From: Panulirus ornatus
Taxonomy: Eukaryota; Arthropoda; Malacostraca; Decapoda; Palinuridae
Direction: 5' to 3'
Length of the DNA: 64,000 nucleotides
Assembly (NCBI RefSeq): GCF_036320965.1
Contig: NC_092249.1
Coordinates: forward strand, 7,071,614 to 7,135,613
Shown here: in pieces, positions 11,594 through 25,104 of the stretch
Position numbering within the stretch: position 1 is the first letter of the stretch
Layout of the letters: every line of letters starts with the position of its first letter
The notes under the pieces: generated by a model
What the model was told of the DNA's origin: nothing
What the model saw: the letters and a program-made list of their open reading frames with translations, nothing else
Database searches by the model: none
Made by a program: the position numbers and the translations under genes

Positions 11594-14500
11594 ATTGCAT
11601 GGACGCATCGAAAAAATTAGAGGAAAATTGAAGGATTAATCTAACTCCCCTTTGTCGTCTTCAAAGGCCTTTACAGGGGAATAGTGGCATCTAAAAGGAA
11701 AGACCCTAATTAAAAGTTTACTTAAAATACCCTTTGGGGGTGCCAAAGTCCAATACAGTTGCATGGTGGCATCCAAAAATAAAAAGACAAATTAAAGGTT
11801 TATTTTAAATCCCCTTTGGCGCCGCCAAAGGCAATTACAGGGGCATAGAGGCATCATAAGGGAAAGAAACATTTGGAAAGCTTACTTTAATGCCACTTTG
11901 GAGATTCCAAAGGTCAAGAGAATAGCGGTGAGGCATCCAAAAATTTAGAGAAAAATTGAAGGATTAATCTAAATCCCCTTTGGCGTCTTCAAAGGCTTTT
12001 ACAGGGGAGTAGTGGCATCTGAAGGGAAAGAGATAAATTAAAATTTTATATAAAAGACCGTTTAGGGGTGCCAAAGTCCAATACCTTTGCATGGTGGCAT
12101 CCAAAAATAAAAAGACAAATTAAAGTTTTAGTTTAAATCCCCTTTGGCGCCACCAAAGGCAATTACAGGTGCATAGAGGCACCAATAGGGAAAGAAGCAT
12201 CTGCAAAGCTTACCTTAATGCCACTTTGGGGATGCCAAAGTGCAAGGGAATTGCGTGGAGACATCCAAAATCTTAGAGGAAAATTGAAAGATTAATCTAA
12301 ATCCCCTTTGGCGTCTTCAAAGGCCTTTACAGGGGAGTAGTGGCATCTGAAGGGAAAGAGATAAATTAAAATTTTATATAAAAGACCGTTTAGGGGTGCC
12401 AAAGTCCAATACAGCTGCACGGAGGCATCCAAAATTAAAAAGACAAATTAAAGGTTTATTTTCAATCCCCTTTGGCGCCGCCAAAGGCAATTATAGGGGC
12501 ATAGAGGCATCATAAGGGAAAGAAACATTTGGAAAGCTTACTTTAATGCCACTTTGGGGATGCCAAAGGTCAAGAGAATTGCGGTGAGGCATCCAAAAGT
12601 TTAGAGAAAAATTGAAGGATTAATCTAAATCCCCTTTGGCGTCTTCAAAGGCCTTTACAGGGTAATTGTGGCATCTGAAGGGAAAGAGACAAATCAAAAG
12701 TTTACTTAACAGACCGTTTTGGGGTGCCAATGTCTAATACCTTTGCATGGTGGCATCCAAAAACAAAAAGACAAATTAAAGATTTAGTTTAAATCCCCTT
12801 TGGCGCCGCCAAAGGCAATTACAGGGGCATAGAGGCATTAAAAGGGAAAGAAACATTTCGAAAGCTTACTTTAATAGCACTTTGGTGATGCCAAAGGGCA
12901 AGAGAATTCCGTGGAGACATCAAAAAATTTAGATGAAAATTGAAGGATTAATCTAAATCCCCTTTGGCGTCTTCAAAGGCCTTTACAGGGAAATAGTGGC
13001 ATCTAAAGGGAAAGACCCTAATTAAAAGTTTACTTAAAATACCCTTTGGGGGTGCCAAAGTCCAATACAGTTGCATGGTGGCATCCACAAATAAAAAGAC
13101 AAATTAAAGGTTTATTTTAAATCCCCTTTAGCGCCGCCAAAGGCAATTACATGGGCATAGAGGCATCAAAAGGGAAAGAAACATTTGGAATGCTTACTTT
13201 AATGCCACTTTGGGGATGCCAAAGGGCAAGAGAATTGCGTGGAGACATCCAAAAATTTAGAGGAAAATTGAAGATTAATCTAAATCCCCTTTGGCGTCTT
13301 CAAAGGCCTTTACAGGCGAATAGTGGCATCTAAAGGGAAAGACCCTAATTAAAAGTTTACTTAAAATACCCTTTGGGGGTGCCAAAGTCCAATACAGTTG
13401 CATGGTGGCTTTCAAAAATAAAAAGATAAATTAAAGGTTTATTTTTAATCCCCTTTGGCGGCGCTAAAGGCAATTACAGGGGCATAGAGGCATCAAAAGG
13501 GAAAGAAACATTTGGAAAGCTTACTTTAATGCCACTTTGGGGATGCCAAAGGGCAAGAGAATTGCATGGACACTTCGAAAAATTTAGAGGAAAATTGAAG
13601 GATTAATCTAAATCCCCTTTGGCGTCTTCAAAGGCCTTTACAGGGGAATAGTGGCATCTGAAGGGAAAGAGACAAATTAAAAGTTTACTTAAAAGACCGT
13701 TTAGGGGTGCCAAAGTCCAATACCTTTGCATGGTGGCATCCAAAAATAAAAAGACAAATTAAAGTTTTAGTTTAAATCCCCTTTGGCGTCACCAAAGGCA
13801 ATTACAGGGGCATAGAGGCACCAATAGGGAAAGAAGCATCTGCAAAGCTTACCTTAATGCCACATTTGGGATGCCAATGTGCAAGGGAAAAGCGTGGAGG
13901 CATCCAATATCTTAGAGGAAAATTGAAGGATTAATCTAAATCCCCTTTGGCGTCTTCAAAGGCCTTTACAGGGGAGTAGTGGCATCTGAAGGTAAAGAGA
14001 TAAATTAAAATTTTATATAAAAGACCGTTTAGGGGTGCCAAAGTCCAATACAGCTGCACGGAGGCATCCAAAATTAAAAAGACAAATTAAAGGATTATTT
14101 TCAATCCCCTTTGGCGCCGCCAAAGGCAATTACAGGGGCATAGAGGCATCATAAGGGAAAGAAACATTTGGAAAGCTTACTTTAATGCCACTTTGGGGAT
14201 GCCAAAGGTCAAGAGAATTGCGGTGAGGCATCCAAAAATTTAGAGAAAAATTGAAGGATTAATCTAAATCCCCTTTGGCGTCTTCAAAGGCCTTTACAGG
14301 GTAATAGTGGCATCTGAAGGGAAAGAGACAAATCAAAAGTTTACTTAACAGACCGTTTTGGGGTGCCTAAGTCTAATACCTTTGCATGGTGGCATCCAAA
14401 AACAAAAAGACAAATTAAAGATTTAGTTTAAATCCCCTTTGGCGCCGCCAAAGGCAATTACAGGGGCATAGAGGCATTAAAAGGGAAAGAAACATTTCGA

Positions 14501-17500
14501 AAGCTTACTTTAATACCACTTTGGTGATGCCAAAGGGCAAGAGAATTGCGTGGAGACATCAAAAAATTTAGATGAAAATTGAAGGATTAATCTAAATCCC
14601 CTTTGGCGTCTTCAAAGGCCTTTACAGGGAAATAGTGGCATCTAAAGGGAAAGACCCGAATTAAAAGTTTACTTAAAATACCCTTTGGGGGTGCCAAAGT
14701 CCAATACTGTTGCATGGTGGCATCCAAAAATAAAAAGACAAATTAAAGGTTTATTTTAAATCCCCTTTGGCGCCGCCAAAGGCAATTACAGGGGCATAGA
14801 GGCATTAAAAGGGAAAGAAACATTTCGAAAGCTTACTTTAATGCCACTTTGGGGATGCCAAAGGGCAAGAGAATTGCGTGGAGACATCGAAAAAATTAGA
14901 GGAAAATTGAAGGATTAATCTAAATCCCCTTTGGCGTCTTCAAAGGCCTTTACAGGGAAATAGTGGCATCTAAAGGGAAAGACCCTAATTAAAAGTTTAC
15001 TTAAAATACCCTTTGGGGGTGCCAAAGTCCAATACAGTTGCATGGTGGCATCCAAAAATAAAAAGACAAATTAAAGGTTTATTTTAAATCCCCTTTAGCG
15101 CCGCCAAAGGCAATTACAGGGGCATAGAGGCATCAAAAGGGAAAGAAACATTTGGAATGCTTACTTTAATGCCACTTTGGGGATGCCAAAGGGCAAGAGA
15201 ATTGCATGGACGCATCGAAAAAATTAGAGGAAAATTGAAGGATTAATCTAACTCCCCTTTGTCGTCTTCAAAGGCCTTTACAGGGGAATAGTGGCATCTA
15301 AAAGGAAAGACCCTAATTAAAAGTTTACTTAAAATACCCTTTGGGGGTGCCAAAGTCCAATACAGTTGCATGGTGGCATCCAAAAATAAAAAGACAAATT
15401 AAAGGTTTATTTTAAATCCCCTTTGGCGCCGCCAAAGGCAATTACAGGGGCATAGAGGCATTAAAAGGGAAAGAAACATTTCGAAAGCTTACTTTAATAC
15501 CACTTTGGTGATGCCAAAGGGCAAGAGAATTCCGTGGAGACATCAAAAAATTTAGATGAAAATTGAAGGATTAATCTAAATCCCCTTTGGCGTCTTCAAA
15601 GGCCTTTACAGGGAAATAGTGGCATCTAAAGGGAAAGACCCTAATTAAAAGTTTACTTAAAATACCCTTTGGGGGTGCCAAAGTCCAATACAGTTGCATG
15701 GTGGCATCCAAAAATAAAAAGACAAATTAAAGGTTTATTTTAAATCCCCTTTAGCGCCGCCAAAGGCAATTACAGGGGCATAGAGGCATCAAAAGGGAAA
15801 GAAACATTTGGAAAGCTTACTTTAATGCCACTTTGGGGATGACAAAGGGCAAGAGAATTGCATGGACACTTCGAAAAATTTAGAGGAAAATTGAAGGATT
15901 AATCTAAATCCCCTTTGGCGTCTTCAAAGGCCTTTACAGGGGAATAGTGGCATCTGAAGGGAGAGAGACAAATTAAAAGTTTACTTAAAAGACCGTTTAG
16001 GGGTGCCAAAGTCCAATACCTTTGCATGGTGGCATCCAAAAATAAAAAGACAAATTAAAGTTTTAGTTTAAATCCCCTTTGGCGCCACCAAAGGCAATTA
16101 CAGGGGCATAGAGGCACCAATAGGGAAAGAAGCATCTGCAAAGCTTACCTTAATGCCACATTTGGGATGCCAATGTGCAAGGGAATTGCGTGGAGGCATC
16201 CAAAATCTTAGAGGAAAATTGAAGGATTAATCTAAATCCCCTTTGGCGTCTTCAAAGGCCTTTACAGGGGAGTAGTGGCATCTGAAGGGAAAGAGATAAA
16301 TTAAAATTTTATATAAAAGACCGTTTAGGGGTGCCAAAGTCCAATACAGCTGCACGGAGGCATCCAAAATTAAAAAGACAAATTAAAGGTTTATTTTCAA
16401 TCCCCTTTGGCGCCGCCAAAGGCAATTACAGGGGCATAGAGGCATCATAAGGGAAAGAAACATTTGGAAAGCTTACTTTAATGCCACTTTGGGGATGCCA
16501 AAGGTCAAGAGAATTGCGGTGAGGCATCCAAAAATTTAGAGAAAAATTGAAGGATTAATCTAAATCCCCTTTGGCGTCTTCAAAGGCCTTTACAGGGTAA
16601 TAGTGGCATCTGAAGGGAAAGAGACAAATCAAAAGTTTACTTAACAGACCGTTTTGGGGTGCCTAAGTCTAATACCTTTGCATGGTGGCATCCAAAAACA
16701 AAAAGACAAATTAAAGATTTAGTTTAAATCCCCTTTGGCGCCGCCAAAGGCAATTACAGGGGCATAGAGGCATTAAAAGGGAAAGAAACATTTCGAAAGC
16801 TTACTTTAATACCACTTTGGTGATGCCAAAGGGCAAGAGAATTGCGTGGAGACATCAAAAAATTTAGATGAAAATTGAAGGATTAATCTAAATCCCCTTT
16901 GGCGTCTTCAAAGGCCTTTACAGGGAAATAGTGGCATCTAAAGGGAAAGACCCTAATTAAAAGTTTACTTAAAATACCCTTTGGGGGTGCCAAAGTCCAA
17001 TACTGTTGCATGGTGGCATCCAAAAATAAAAAGACAAATTAAAGGTTTATTTTAAATCCCCTTTAGCGCCGCCAAAGGCAATTACAGGGGCATAGAGGCA
17101 TCAAAAGGGAAAGAAACATTTGGAAAGCTTACTTTAATGCCACTTTGGGGATGCCAAAGGGCAAGAGAATTGCGTGGAGCATCCAAAAATTTAGAGGAAA
17201 ATTGAAGGATTAATCTAAATCCCCTTTGGCGTCTTCAAAGGCCTTTACAGGGGAATAGTGGCATCTGAAGGGAAAGAGACAAATTAAAAGTTTACTTAAA
17301 AGACCGTTTGGGGGTGCCAAAGTCCAATACAGTTGCATGGTGGCATCCAAAAATAAAAAGACAAATTAAAGGTTTATTTTAAATCCCCTTTGGCGCCGCC
17401 AAAGGCAATTACAGGGGCATAGAGGCATAAAAGGGAAAGAAACATTTCGAAAGCTTACTTTAATACCACTTTGGTGATGCCAAAGGGCAAGAGAATTGCG

Positions 17501-20500
17501 TGGAGACATCAAAAATTTAGATGAAAATTGAAGGATTAATCTAAATCCCCTTTGGCGTCTTCAAAGGCCTTTACAGGGAAATAGTGGCATCTAAAGGGAA
17601 AGACCCTAATTAAAAGTTTACTTAAAATACCCTTTGGGGGTGCCAAAGTCCAATACAGTTGCATGGTGGCATCCAAAAATAAAAAGACAAATTAAAGGTT
17701 TATTTTAAATCCCCTTTAGGCGCCGCCAAAGGCAATTACAGGGGCATAGAGGCATCAAAAGGGAAAGAAACATTTGGAAAGCTTACTTTAATGCCACTTT
17801 GGGGATGCCAAAGGGCAAGAGAATTGCATGGACGCATCGAAAAATTTAGAGGAAAATTGAAGGATTAATCTAAATCCCCTTTGGCGTCTTCAAAGGCCTT
17901 TACAGGGGAATAGTGGCATCTGAAGGGAAAGAGACAAATTAAAAGTTTACTTAAAAGACCGTTTAGGGGGTGCCAAAGTCCAATACCTTTGCATGGTGGC
18001 ATCCAAAAATAAAAAGACAAATTAAAGTTTTAGTTTAAATCCCCTTTGGCGCCACCAAAGGCAATTACAGGGGCATAGAGGCACCAATAGGGAAAGAAGC
18101 ATCTGCAAAGCTTACCTTAATGCCACTTTGGGATGCCAAAGTGCAAGGGAATTGCGTGGAGGCATCCAAAATCTTAGAGGAAAATTGAAGGATTAATCTA
18201 AATCCCCTTTGGCGTCTTCAAAGGCCTTTACAGGGGAGTAGTGGCATCTGAAGGGAAAGAGATAAATTAAAATTTTATATAAAAGACCGTTTAGGGGTGC
18301 CAAAGTCCAATACAGCTGCACGGAGGCATCCAAAATTAAAAAGACAAATTAAAGGTTTATTTTCAATCCCCTTTGGCGCCGCCAAAGGCAATTACAGGGG
18401 CATAGAGGCATCATAAGGGAAAGAAACATTTGGAAAGCTTACTTTAATGCCACTTTGGGGATGCCAAAGGTCAAGAGAATTGCGGTGAGGCATCCAAAAA
18501 TTTAGAGAAAAATTGAAGGATTAATCTAAATCCCCTTTGGCGTCTTCAAAGGCCTTTACAGGGTAATAGTGGCATCTGAAGGGAAAGAGACAAATTAAAA
18601 GTTTACTTAACAGACCGTTTTGGGGTGCCAAAGTCTAATACCTTTGCATGGTGGCATCCAAAAATAAAAAGACAAATTAAAGATTTAGTTTAAATCCCCT
18701 TTGGCGCCGCCAAAGGCAATTACAGGGGCATAGAGGCATTAAAAGGGAAAGAAACATTTCGAAAGCTTACTTTAATACCACTTTGGTGATGCCAAAGGGC
18801 AAGAGAATTGCGTGGAGACATCAAAAAATTTAGATGAAAATTGAAGGATTAATCTAAATCCCCTTTGGCGTCTTCAAAGGCCTTTACAGGGAAATAGTGG
18901 CATCTAAAGGGAAAGACCCTAATTAAAAGTTTACTTAAAATACCCTTTGGGGGTGCCAAAGTCCAATACAGTTGCATGGTGGCATCCAAAAATAAAAAGA
19001 CAAATTAAAGGTTTATTTTAAATCCCCTTTAGCGCCGCCAAAGGCAATTACAGGGGCATAGAGGCATCAAAAGGGAAAGAAACATTTGGAAAGCTTACTT
19101 TAATGCCACTTTGGGGATGCCAAAGGGCAAGAGAATTGCGTGGAGACATCGAAAAATTTAGAGGAAAATTGAAGGATTAATCTAAATCCCCTTTGGCGTC
19201 TTCAAAGGCCTTTACAGGGGAATAGTGGCATCTAAAGGGAAAGACCCTAATTAAAAGTTTACTTAAAATACCCTTTGGGGGTGCCAAAGTCCAATACAGT
19301 TGCATGGTGGCATCCAAAAATAAAAAGACAAATTAAAGGTTTATTTTAAATCCCCTTTGGCGCCGCCAAAGGCAATTACAGGGGCATAGAGGCATCAAAA
19401 GGGAAAGAAACATTTGGAAAGCTTACTTTAATGCCACTTTGGGGATGCCAAAGGGCAAGAGAATTGCAGTGGAGACATCGAAAAATTTAGAGGAAAATTG
19501 AAGGATTAATCTAAATCCCCTTTGGCGTCTTCAAAGGCCTTTACAGGGAATAGTGGCATCTGAAGGGAAAGAGACCTAATTAAAAGTTTACTTAAAATAC
19601 CCTTTGGGGGTGCCAAAGTCCAATACAGTTGCATGGTGGCATCCAAAAATAAAAAGACAAATTAAAGGTTTATTTTAAATCCCCTTTGGCGCCGCCAAAG
19701 GCAATTACAGGGGCATAGAGGCATCAAAAGGGAAAGAAACATTTGAAAGCTTACTTTAATGCCACTTTGGGGATGCCAAAGGGCAAGAGAATTGCGTGGA
19801 GCATCGAAAAATTTAGAGGAAAATTGAAGGATTAATCTAAATCCCCTTTGGCGTCTTCAAAGGCCTTTACAGGGGAATAGTGGCATCTGAAGGGAAAGAC
19901 CTAATTAAAAGTTTACTTAAAATACCGTTTGGGGGTGCCAAAGTCCAATACAGTTGCATGGTGGCATCCAAAAATAAAAAGACAAATTAAAGGTTTATTT
20001 TAAATCCCCTTTGGCGCCGCCAAAGGCAATTACAGGGGCATAGAGGCATCAAAAGGGAAAGAAACATTTGGAAAGCTTACTTTAATGCCACTTTGGGGAT
20101 GCCAAAGGGCAAGAGAATTGCGTGGAGGCATCCAAAAATTTAGAGGAAAATTGAAGGATTAATCTAAATCCCCTTTGGCGTCTTCAAAGGCCTTTACAGG
20201 GGAATAGTGGCATCTGAAGGGAAAGAGACTAATTAAAAGTTTACTTAAAAGACCGTTTAGGGGTGCCAAAGTCCAATACAGTTGCATGGTGGCATCCAAA
20301 AATAAAAAGACAAATTAAAGGTTTATTTTAAATCCCCTTTGGCGCCGCCAAAGGCAATTACAGGGGCATAGAGGCATCAAAAGGGAAAGAAACATTTGGA
20401 AAGCTTACTTTAATGCCACTTTGGGGATGCCAAAGGGCAAGAGAATTGCGTGGAGCATCCAAAAATTTAGAGAAAATTGAAGGATTAATCTAAATCCCCT

Positions 20501-22607
20501 TTGGCGTCTTCAAAGGCCTTTACAGGGAATAGTGGCATCTGAAGGGAAAGAGACAAATTAAAAGTTTACTTAAAAGACCCTTTTGGGGTGCCAAAGTCCA
20601 ATACAGTTGCATGGTGGCATCCAAAAATAAAAAGACAAATTAAAGGTTTATTTTAAATCCCCTTTGGCGCCGCCAAAGGCAATTACAGGGGCATAGAGGC
20701 ATCAAAAGGGAAAGAAACATTTCGAAAGCTTACTTTAATGCCACTTTGGTGATGCCAAAGGGCAAGAGAATTGCGTGGAGACATCAAAAAATTTAGATGA
20801 AAATTGAAGGATTAATCTAAATCCCCTTTGGCGTCTTCAAAGGCCTTTACAGGGAATAGTGGCATCTAAAGGGAAAGACCCTAATTAAAAGTTTACTTAA
20901 AATACCCTTTGGGGGTGCCAAAGTCCAATACAGTTGCATGGTGGCATCCAAAAATAAAAAGACAAATTAAAGGTTTATTTTAAATCCCCTTTGGCGCCGC
21001 CAAAGGCAATTACAGGGGCATAGAGGCATCAAAAGGGAAAGAAACATTTGGAAAGCTTACTTTAATGCCACTTTGGTGATGCCAAAGGGCAAGAGAATTG
21101 CGTGGAGACATCAAAAATTTAGATGAAAATTGAAGGATTAATCTAAATCCCCTTTGGCGTCTTCAAAGGCCTTTACAGGGAAATAGTGGCATCTAAAGGG
21201 AAAGACCCTAATTAAAAGTTTACTTAAAATACCCTTTGGGGGTGCCAAAGTCCAATACAGTTGCATGGTGGCATCCAAAAATAAAAAGACAAATTAAAGG
21301 TTTATTTTAAATCCCCTTTAGCGCCGCCAAAGGCAATTACAGGGGCATAGAGGCATCAAAAGGGAAAGAAACATTTGGAAAGCTTACTTTAATGCCACTT
21401 TGGGGATGCCAAAGGGCAAGAGAATTGCAGTGGACGACATCGAAAAAATTTAGAGGAAAATTGAAGGATTAATCTAAATCCCCTTTGGCGTCTTCAAAGG
21501 CCTTTACAGGGAAATAGTGGCATCTAAAGGGAAAGACCCTAATTAAAAGTTTACTTAAAATACCCTTTGGGGGTGCCAAAGTCCAATACAGTTGCATGGT
21601 GGCATCCAAAAATAAAAAGACAAATTAAAGGTTTATTTTAAATCCCCTTTAGCGCCGCCAAAGGCAATTACAGGGGCATAGAGGCATCAAAAGGGAAAGA
21701 AACATTTGGAAAGCTTACTTTAATGCCACTTTGGGGATGCCAAAGGGCAAGAGAATTGCGTGGAGACATCAAAAAATTTAGAGGAAAATTGAAGGATTAA
21801 TCTAAATCCCCTTTGGCGTCTTCAAAGGCCTTTACAGGGAATAGTGGCATCTAAAGGGAAAGACCCTAATTAAAAGTTTACTTAAAATACCCTTTGGGGG
21901 TGCCAAAGTCCAATACAGTTGCATGGTGGCATCCAAAAATAAAAAGACAAATTAAAGGTTTATTTTAAATCCCCTTTGGCGCCGCCAAAGGCAATTACAG
22001 GGGCATAGAGGCATCAAAAGGGAAAGAAACATTTGGAAAGCTTACTTTAATGCCACTTTGGGGATGCCAAAGGGCAAGAGAATTGCGTGGAGGCATCCAA
22101 AAATTTAGAGAAAATTGAAGGATTAATCTAAATCCCCTTTGGCGTCTTCAAAGGCCTTTACAGGGAAATAGTGGCATCTAAAGGGAAAGACCCTAATTAA
22201 AAGTTTACTTAAAATACCGTTTGGGGGTGCCAAAGTCCAATACAGTTGCATGGTGGCATCCAAAAATAAAAAGACAAATTAAAGGTTTATTTTAAATCCC
22301 CTTTGGCGCCGCCAAAGGCAATTACAGGGGCATAGAGGCATCAAAAGGGAAAGAAACATTTCGAAAGCTTACTTTAATACCACTTTGGTGATGCCAAAGG
22401 GCAAGAGAATTGCGTGGAGACATCAAAAAATTTAGATGAAAATTGAAGGATTAATCTAAATCCCCTTTGGCGTCTTCAAAGGCCTTTACAGGGAATAGTG
22501 GCATCTAAAGGGAAAGACCCTAATTAAAAGTTTACTTAAAATACCCTTTGGGGGTGCCAAAGTCCAATACAGTTGCATGGTGGCATCCAAAAATAAAAAG
22601 ACAAATT
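11594..22607. repeat. Satellite array 1, right part
   Basis: Continuation of the 328-bp tetrameric satellite. Between 12033 and 18300 the T2 marker (TTATATAAAAGACCG context) lies at 12033, 12361, 14000, 16296 and 18262. The steps are 328, 1639, 2296 and 1966 bp, or about 1, 5, 7 and 6 tetramers, so the array has a loose higher-order structure of unequal block sizes. From about 18300 to 22607 the tetramers are more uniform and lack the T2 marker. The array ends in a 100-N gap, so the edge against the retroelement island is not sequenced. Confidence 0.95.
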
Positions 22608-22707
22608 NNNNNNNNNNNNNNNNNNNNNNNNNNNNNNNNNNNNNNNNNNNNNNNNNNNNNNNNNNNNNNNNNNNNNNNNNNNNNNNNNNNNNNNNNNNNN
22701 NNNNNNN
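22608..22707. other. Assembly gap, 100 N
   Basis: Placeholder gap between satellite array 1 and the retroelement island. The adjacency of the two blocks rests only on scaffolding. An open frame drawn across it (22532-22942 or 22548-22994) has no meaning. Confidence 0.99.
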
Positions 22708-22721
22708 GAATTATCTCCTGT

Positions 22722-22731
22722 AAGGAGGGGG
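22722..22731 (+). other. Polypurine tract preceding the LTR
   Basis: AAGGAGGGGG immediately 5' of TGTTACG. In LTR retroelements this RNase H-resistant tract primes plus-strand synthesis. Identified from composition and position only. Confidence 0.4.
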
Positions 22732-23057
22732 TGTTACGAAACGTGTGTGTGTTGTGGTGCCCACTATGTTTCGTAAATATGTTATGGTGTGTCTTTGTGT
22801 ATGGAGTGCCTTTGTTACTGTGTATGTTGCTATCGGCCGGACCCTCATTTTGTCCTGACCGAGTTATTTGTCTTAGTATTCCTGTTTTTGAAGCAGATGT
22901 CGACCAGTCCCCTCCACAACCCAACCCTATCAGAGGCGTCAAGTTGGGGACCAGCTACGGGGTATGTCTGCCCACATCAGCGCCGCTGTCGTAAACAAGA
23001 GAACAAAGAGGTTGAACTCTACAGAAGAGGAGGGTTGGACCTAGCCCTCGCTAATAG

Positions 23058-23160
23058 CCAATCACGTTCGAATGAGGGCGTGACAATTCAGTCATTTGAC
23101 CAATCAGGGCACTTGTGGGTCATCGAAACCTATCGTAGCCATAATGGCGGATCAAGGCGT
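23058..23160 (+). promoter_or_regulatory. Tandem CCAAT boxes and a YY1-like ATGGCGG site
   Basis: Two CCAAT boxes (23058-23062 and 23100-23104), 42 bp apart, are followed by ATAATGGCGG (23151-23160), which fits the YY1 core AANATGGCGG and contains an ATG opening a 38-codon frame. Paired NF-Y sites upstream of a YY1/initiator element is a common TATA-less promoter layout. Inside a putative LTR this would be the U3/R promoter. No TATA box is seen nearby. Inferred from motifs only. Confidence 0.35.
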
Positions 23161-23466
23161 GGCTGGCTGTTTCCCTGCATTGCTGGTCCGTCCAGATACA
23201 AGGCTCAGAACGATCGCCTGGTGTCGATTCCTTCAGCAGCCCCCGAGCCAGCAAGTACTGTAGGCCCGTCCCTGACTCGATCACACGTAGCCACCACGGC
23301 CTAGTTTTGTAAGATGTTTACCGGTGTCACGTCCAGGTTTGCCAAGTGTAACGGATATATCAAAACGACATATAATGTGTTTGGGTGTGTTGGGTCGAGG
23401 TGGTGTGCAAAGTAGAGGGTAAGGACATGATTTGGTAAACAGAGAAGAGGTAGTAAAACTTTGCGG

Positions 23467-24902
23467 AAGATGAAAGCCGGCAAGGCAGCAGGTTTGGATG
23501 GTATTGCAGTGGAATTTATTAAAAAAGGGGGTGACCTGTATTGTTTGACTGTTGGTAAGGTTATTTAATGTATGGATGACTCATGTGAAGGTGCCTGAGG
23601 ATTGGCGAATGCGTGCATAAGTGCCATTGTACAAAGCAAAGGGGATAAGAGTGAGTGCTCAATTACAGAGGTATAAGTTTGTTGAGTATTCCTGGTAAAT
23701 TATATGGGAGGGTATTGATTGAAGAGGGTGAAGGCATGTACAGTAGCATCAGATTGGGAAGAGCAGTGTGGTTACAGAAGTGGTAGAGGGATGTGTGGAT
23801 CAGGGTTTGCTTTGAAAGAATGTAATGTGAGAAACACTTTGAAAAGCAAATGGATTTGTAAGTAGCATTTATGGATCTGGAAAGGCATAATATAGAGTTG
23901 ATAGAGATGCCTGTGGAAGGAATTAAGAATATATGGTGTGGGAGGCAAGTTGTTAGAACAGTGAAAAGTTTTTAATCGAGGATGTAAGAGCAATGTGTAC
24001 GTGTAGGAAGAGAGGAAAGTGATTTGGTTCTCAGTGAATTGTAGTTTGCGGCAGGGGGTGTGGGATGTCGTCCCCAGGGTTGTTTAATTTGTTTATGGAT
24101 GGGGTTTTAGGGAGTAAATGCAAGATCCTTGAAAGGGGGGCAAGTATAAAGTCCTGTTGGGGACGAGAGCGCTGGGAAGTGAGATGAGTCAGTTGTTGTT
24201 CCTGATGATACAGCGCTGGTGGCTGATTCATGTGAGAAACTGCAGAAGCTGGTGACTGAGTTTGGTAAAGTGTGTGGAAGAAGAAAGTTAAGAGTAAATG
24301 TGAATAAGAGCAAGGTTATTAGGTACAGTAGGGTTGAGGGTCAAGTCAATTGGGAGGTGAGTTTGAATGGAGAAAAACTGGAGGAAGTGAAGTGTTTTAG
24401 ATATCTGGGAGTGGATCTGTCAGCGGATGGAACCATGGAAGCGGAAGTGGATCATAGGGTGGGGGAGGGGGCGAAAATTTGGGAGCCTTGAAGAAATGTG
24501 TGGAAGTCGAGAACATTATCTCGGAAAGCAAAAATGGGTATGTTTGAAGGAATAGTGGTTCCAACAATGTTGTATGGTTGCGAGGCGTGGGCTATGGATA
24601 GAGTTGTGCGCAGGAGGATGGATGTGCTGGAAATGAGATGTTTGAGGACAATGTGTGGTGTGAGGTGGTTTGATCGAGTAAGTAACGTAAGGGTAAGAGA
24701 GATGTGTGGACAAATAAAAAGAGCGGGGTTGAGAGAGCAGAAGAGGGTGTTTTTGAAATGGTTTGGGCACATGGAGAGAATGAGTGAGGAAAGAATGACC
24801 AATAGGATATATGTGTCGGAGGTGGAGGGAACGAGGGGGAAGAGGGAACCGAATTGGAGGTGGAAAGATGGAGAGAAAGGATTTTGTGTGGTCGGGGCCT
24901 GA
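23467..24902 (+). pseudogene. Broken reverse transcriptase ORF of LINE copy A
   Basis: The reading starts KMKAGKAAGLDGIAVEFIK and is then interrupted by several frameshifts. The catalytic stretch near 24195 has lost one base compared with copy B, so FADD is not readable in frame. From 24219 the frame reads ADSCEKLQKLV, then RYLGVDLSADG, to a TGA at 24489-24491. That stop arises from a one-base deletion just before it and is followed by a one-base insertion that restores the frame. The frame reopens at 24498 with SRTLSRKAKMGMFEG, LYGCEAW and FGHMERMSEER and runs to 24902. The enzyme would have copied LINE RNA at the target site; this copy cannot encode it. The endonuclease domain is absent. 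Confidence 0.85.
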
Positions 24903-25104
24903 ACATGCAGAGGGTGAAAGGAGGGCAAGGAATAGAGTGAAAATTTGGGGCGATGTGGATACAGGGGTTGACGTGCTGTCGTGATGAATCAATCCATGTG
25001 AAGCGTCCGGTTAAACCATGGAAAGCTGTGATGTATGTATATTTGCGTGTGTGACGTGTGTATGTACATTGTATGGGGGGTTTTGGCCATTTCTTTCGTT
25101 TGTT

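Larger units (their letters stand above)
22708..23370 (+). mobile_element. Probable LTR fragment of a Ty3-like retrotransposon (3' LTR or solo LTR)
   Basis: Just after the gap lies a polypurine run, AAGGAGGGGG (22722-22731), followed directly by TGTTACGAAACG (22732 on). Purine tract followed by a TG start is the layout of the plus-strand primer and 3' LTR of an LTR retrotransposon. About 630 bp of non-repetitive, GC-richer sequence follow. A GTGTAAC word near 23346-23353 partly mirrors the TGTTAC start and could mark the 3' edge, but the end is not defined. No protease, reverse transcriptase or integrase sequence is visible, because upstream is a gap and downstream a LINE begins. A frame stays open over 22789-23304 without recognisable domains. 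It could instead be a host promoter region. Confidence 0.4.

Noticed and set aside
909..22607. HNF4-type CAAAGTCCA words as an enhancer array
   Set aside because: The match is real but is inherited with the satellite unit and varies freely (CAAAGTCTA, CAAATTCCA); nothing else suggests an enhancer.
22532..22994. Frames crossing the N gap
   Set aside because: They join satellite to LTR-like sequence through 34 unknown codons; a gap of unknown size cannot support a frame.
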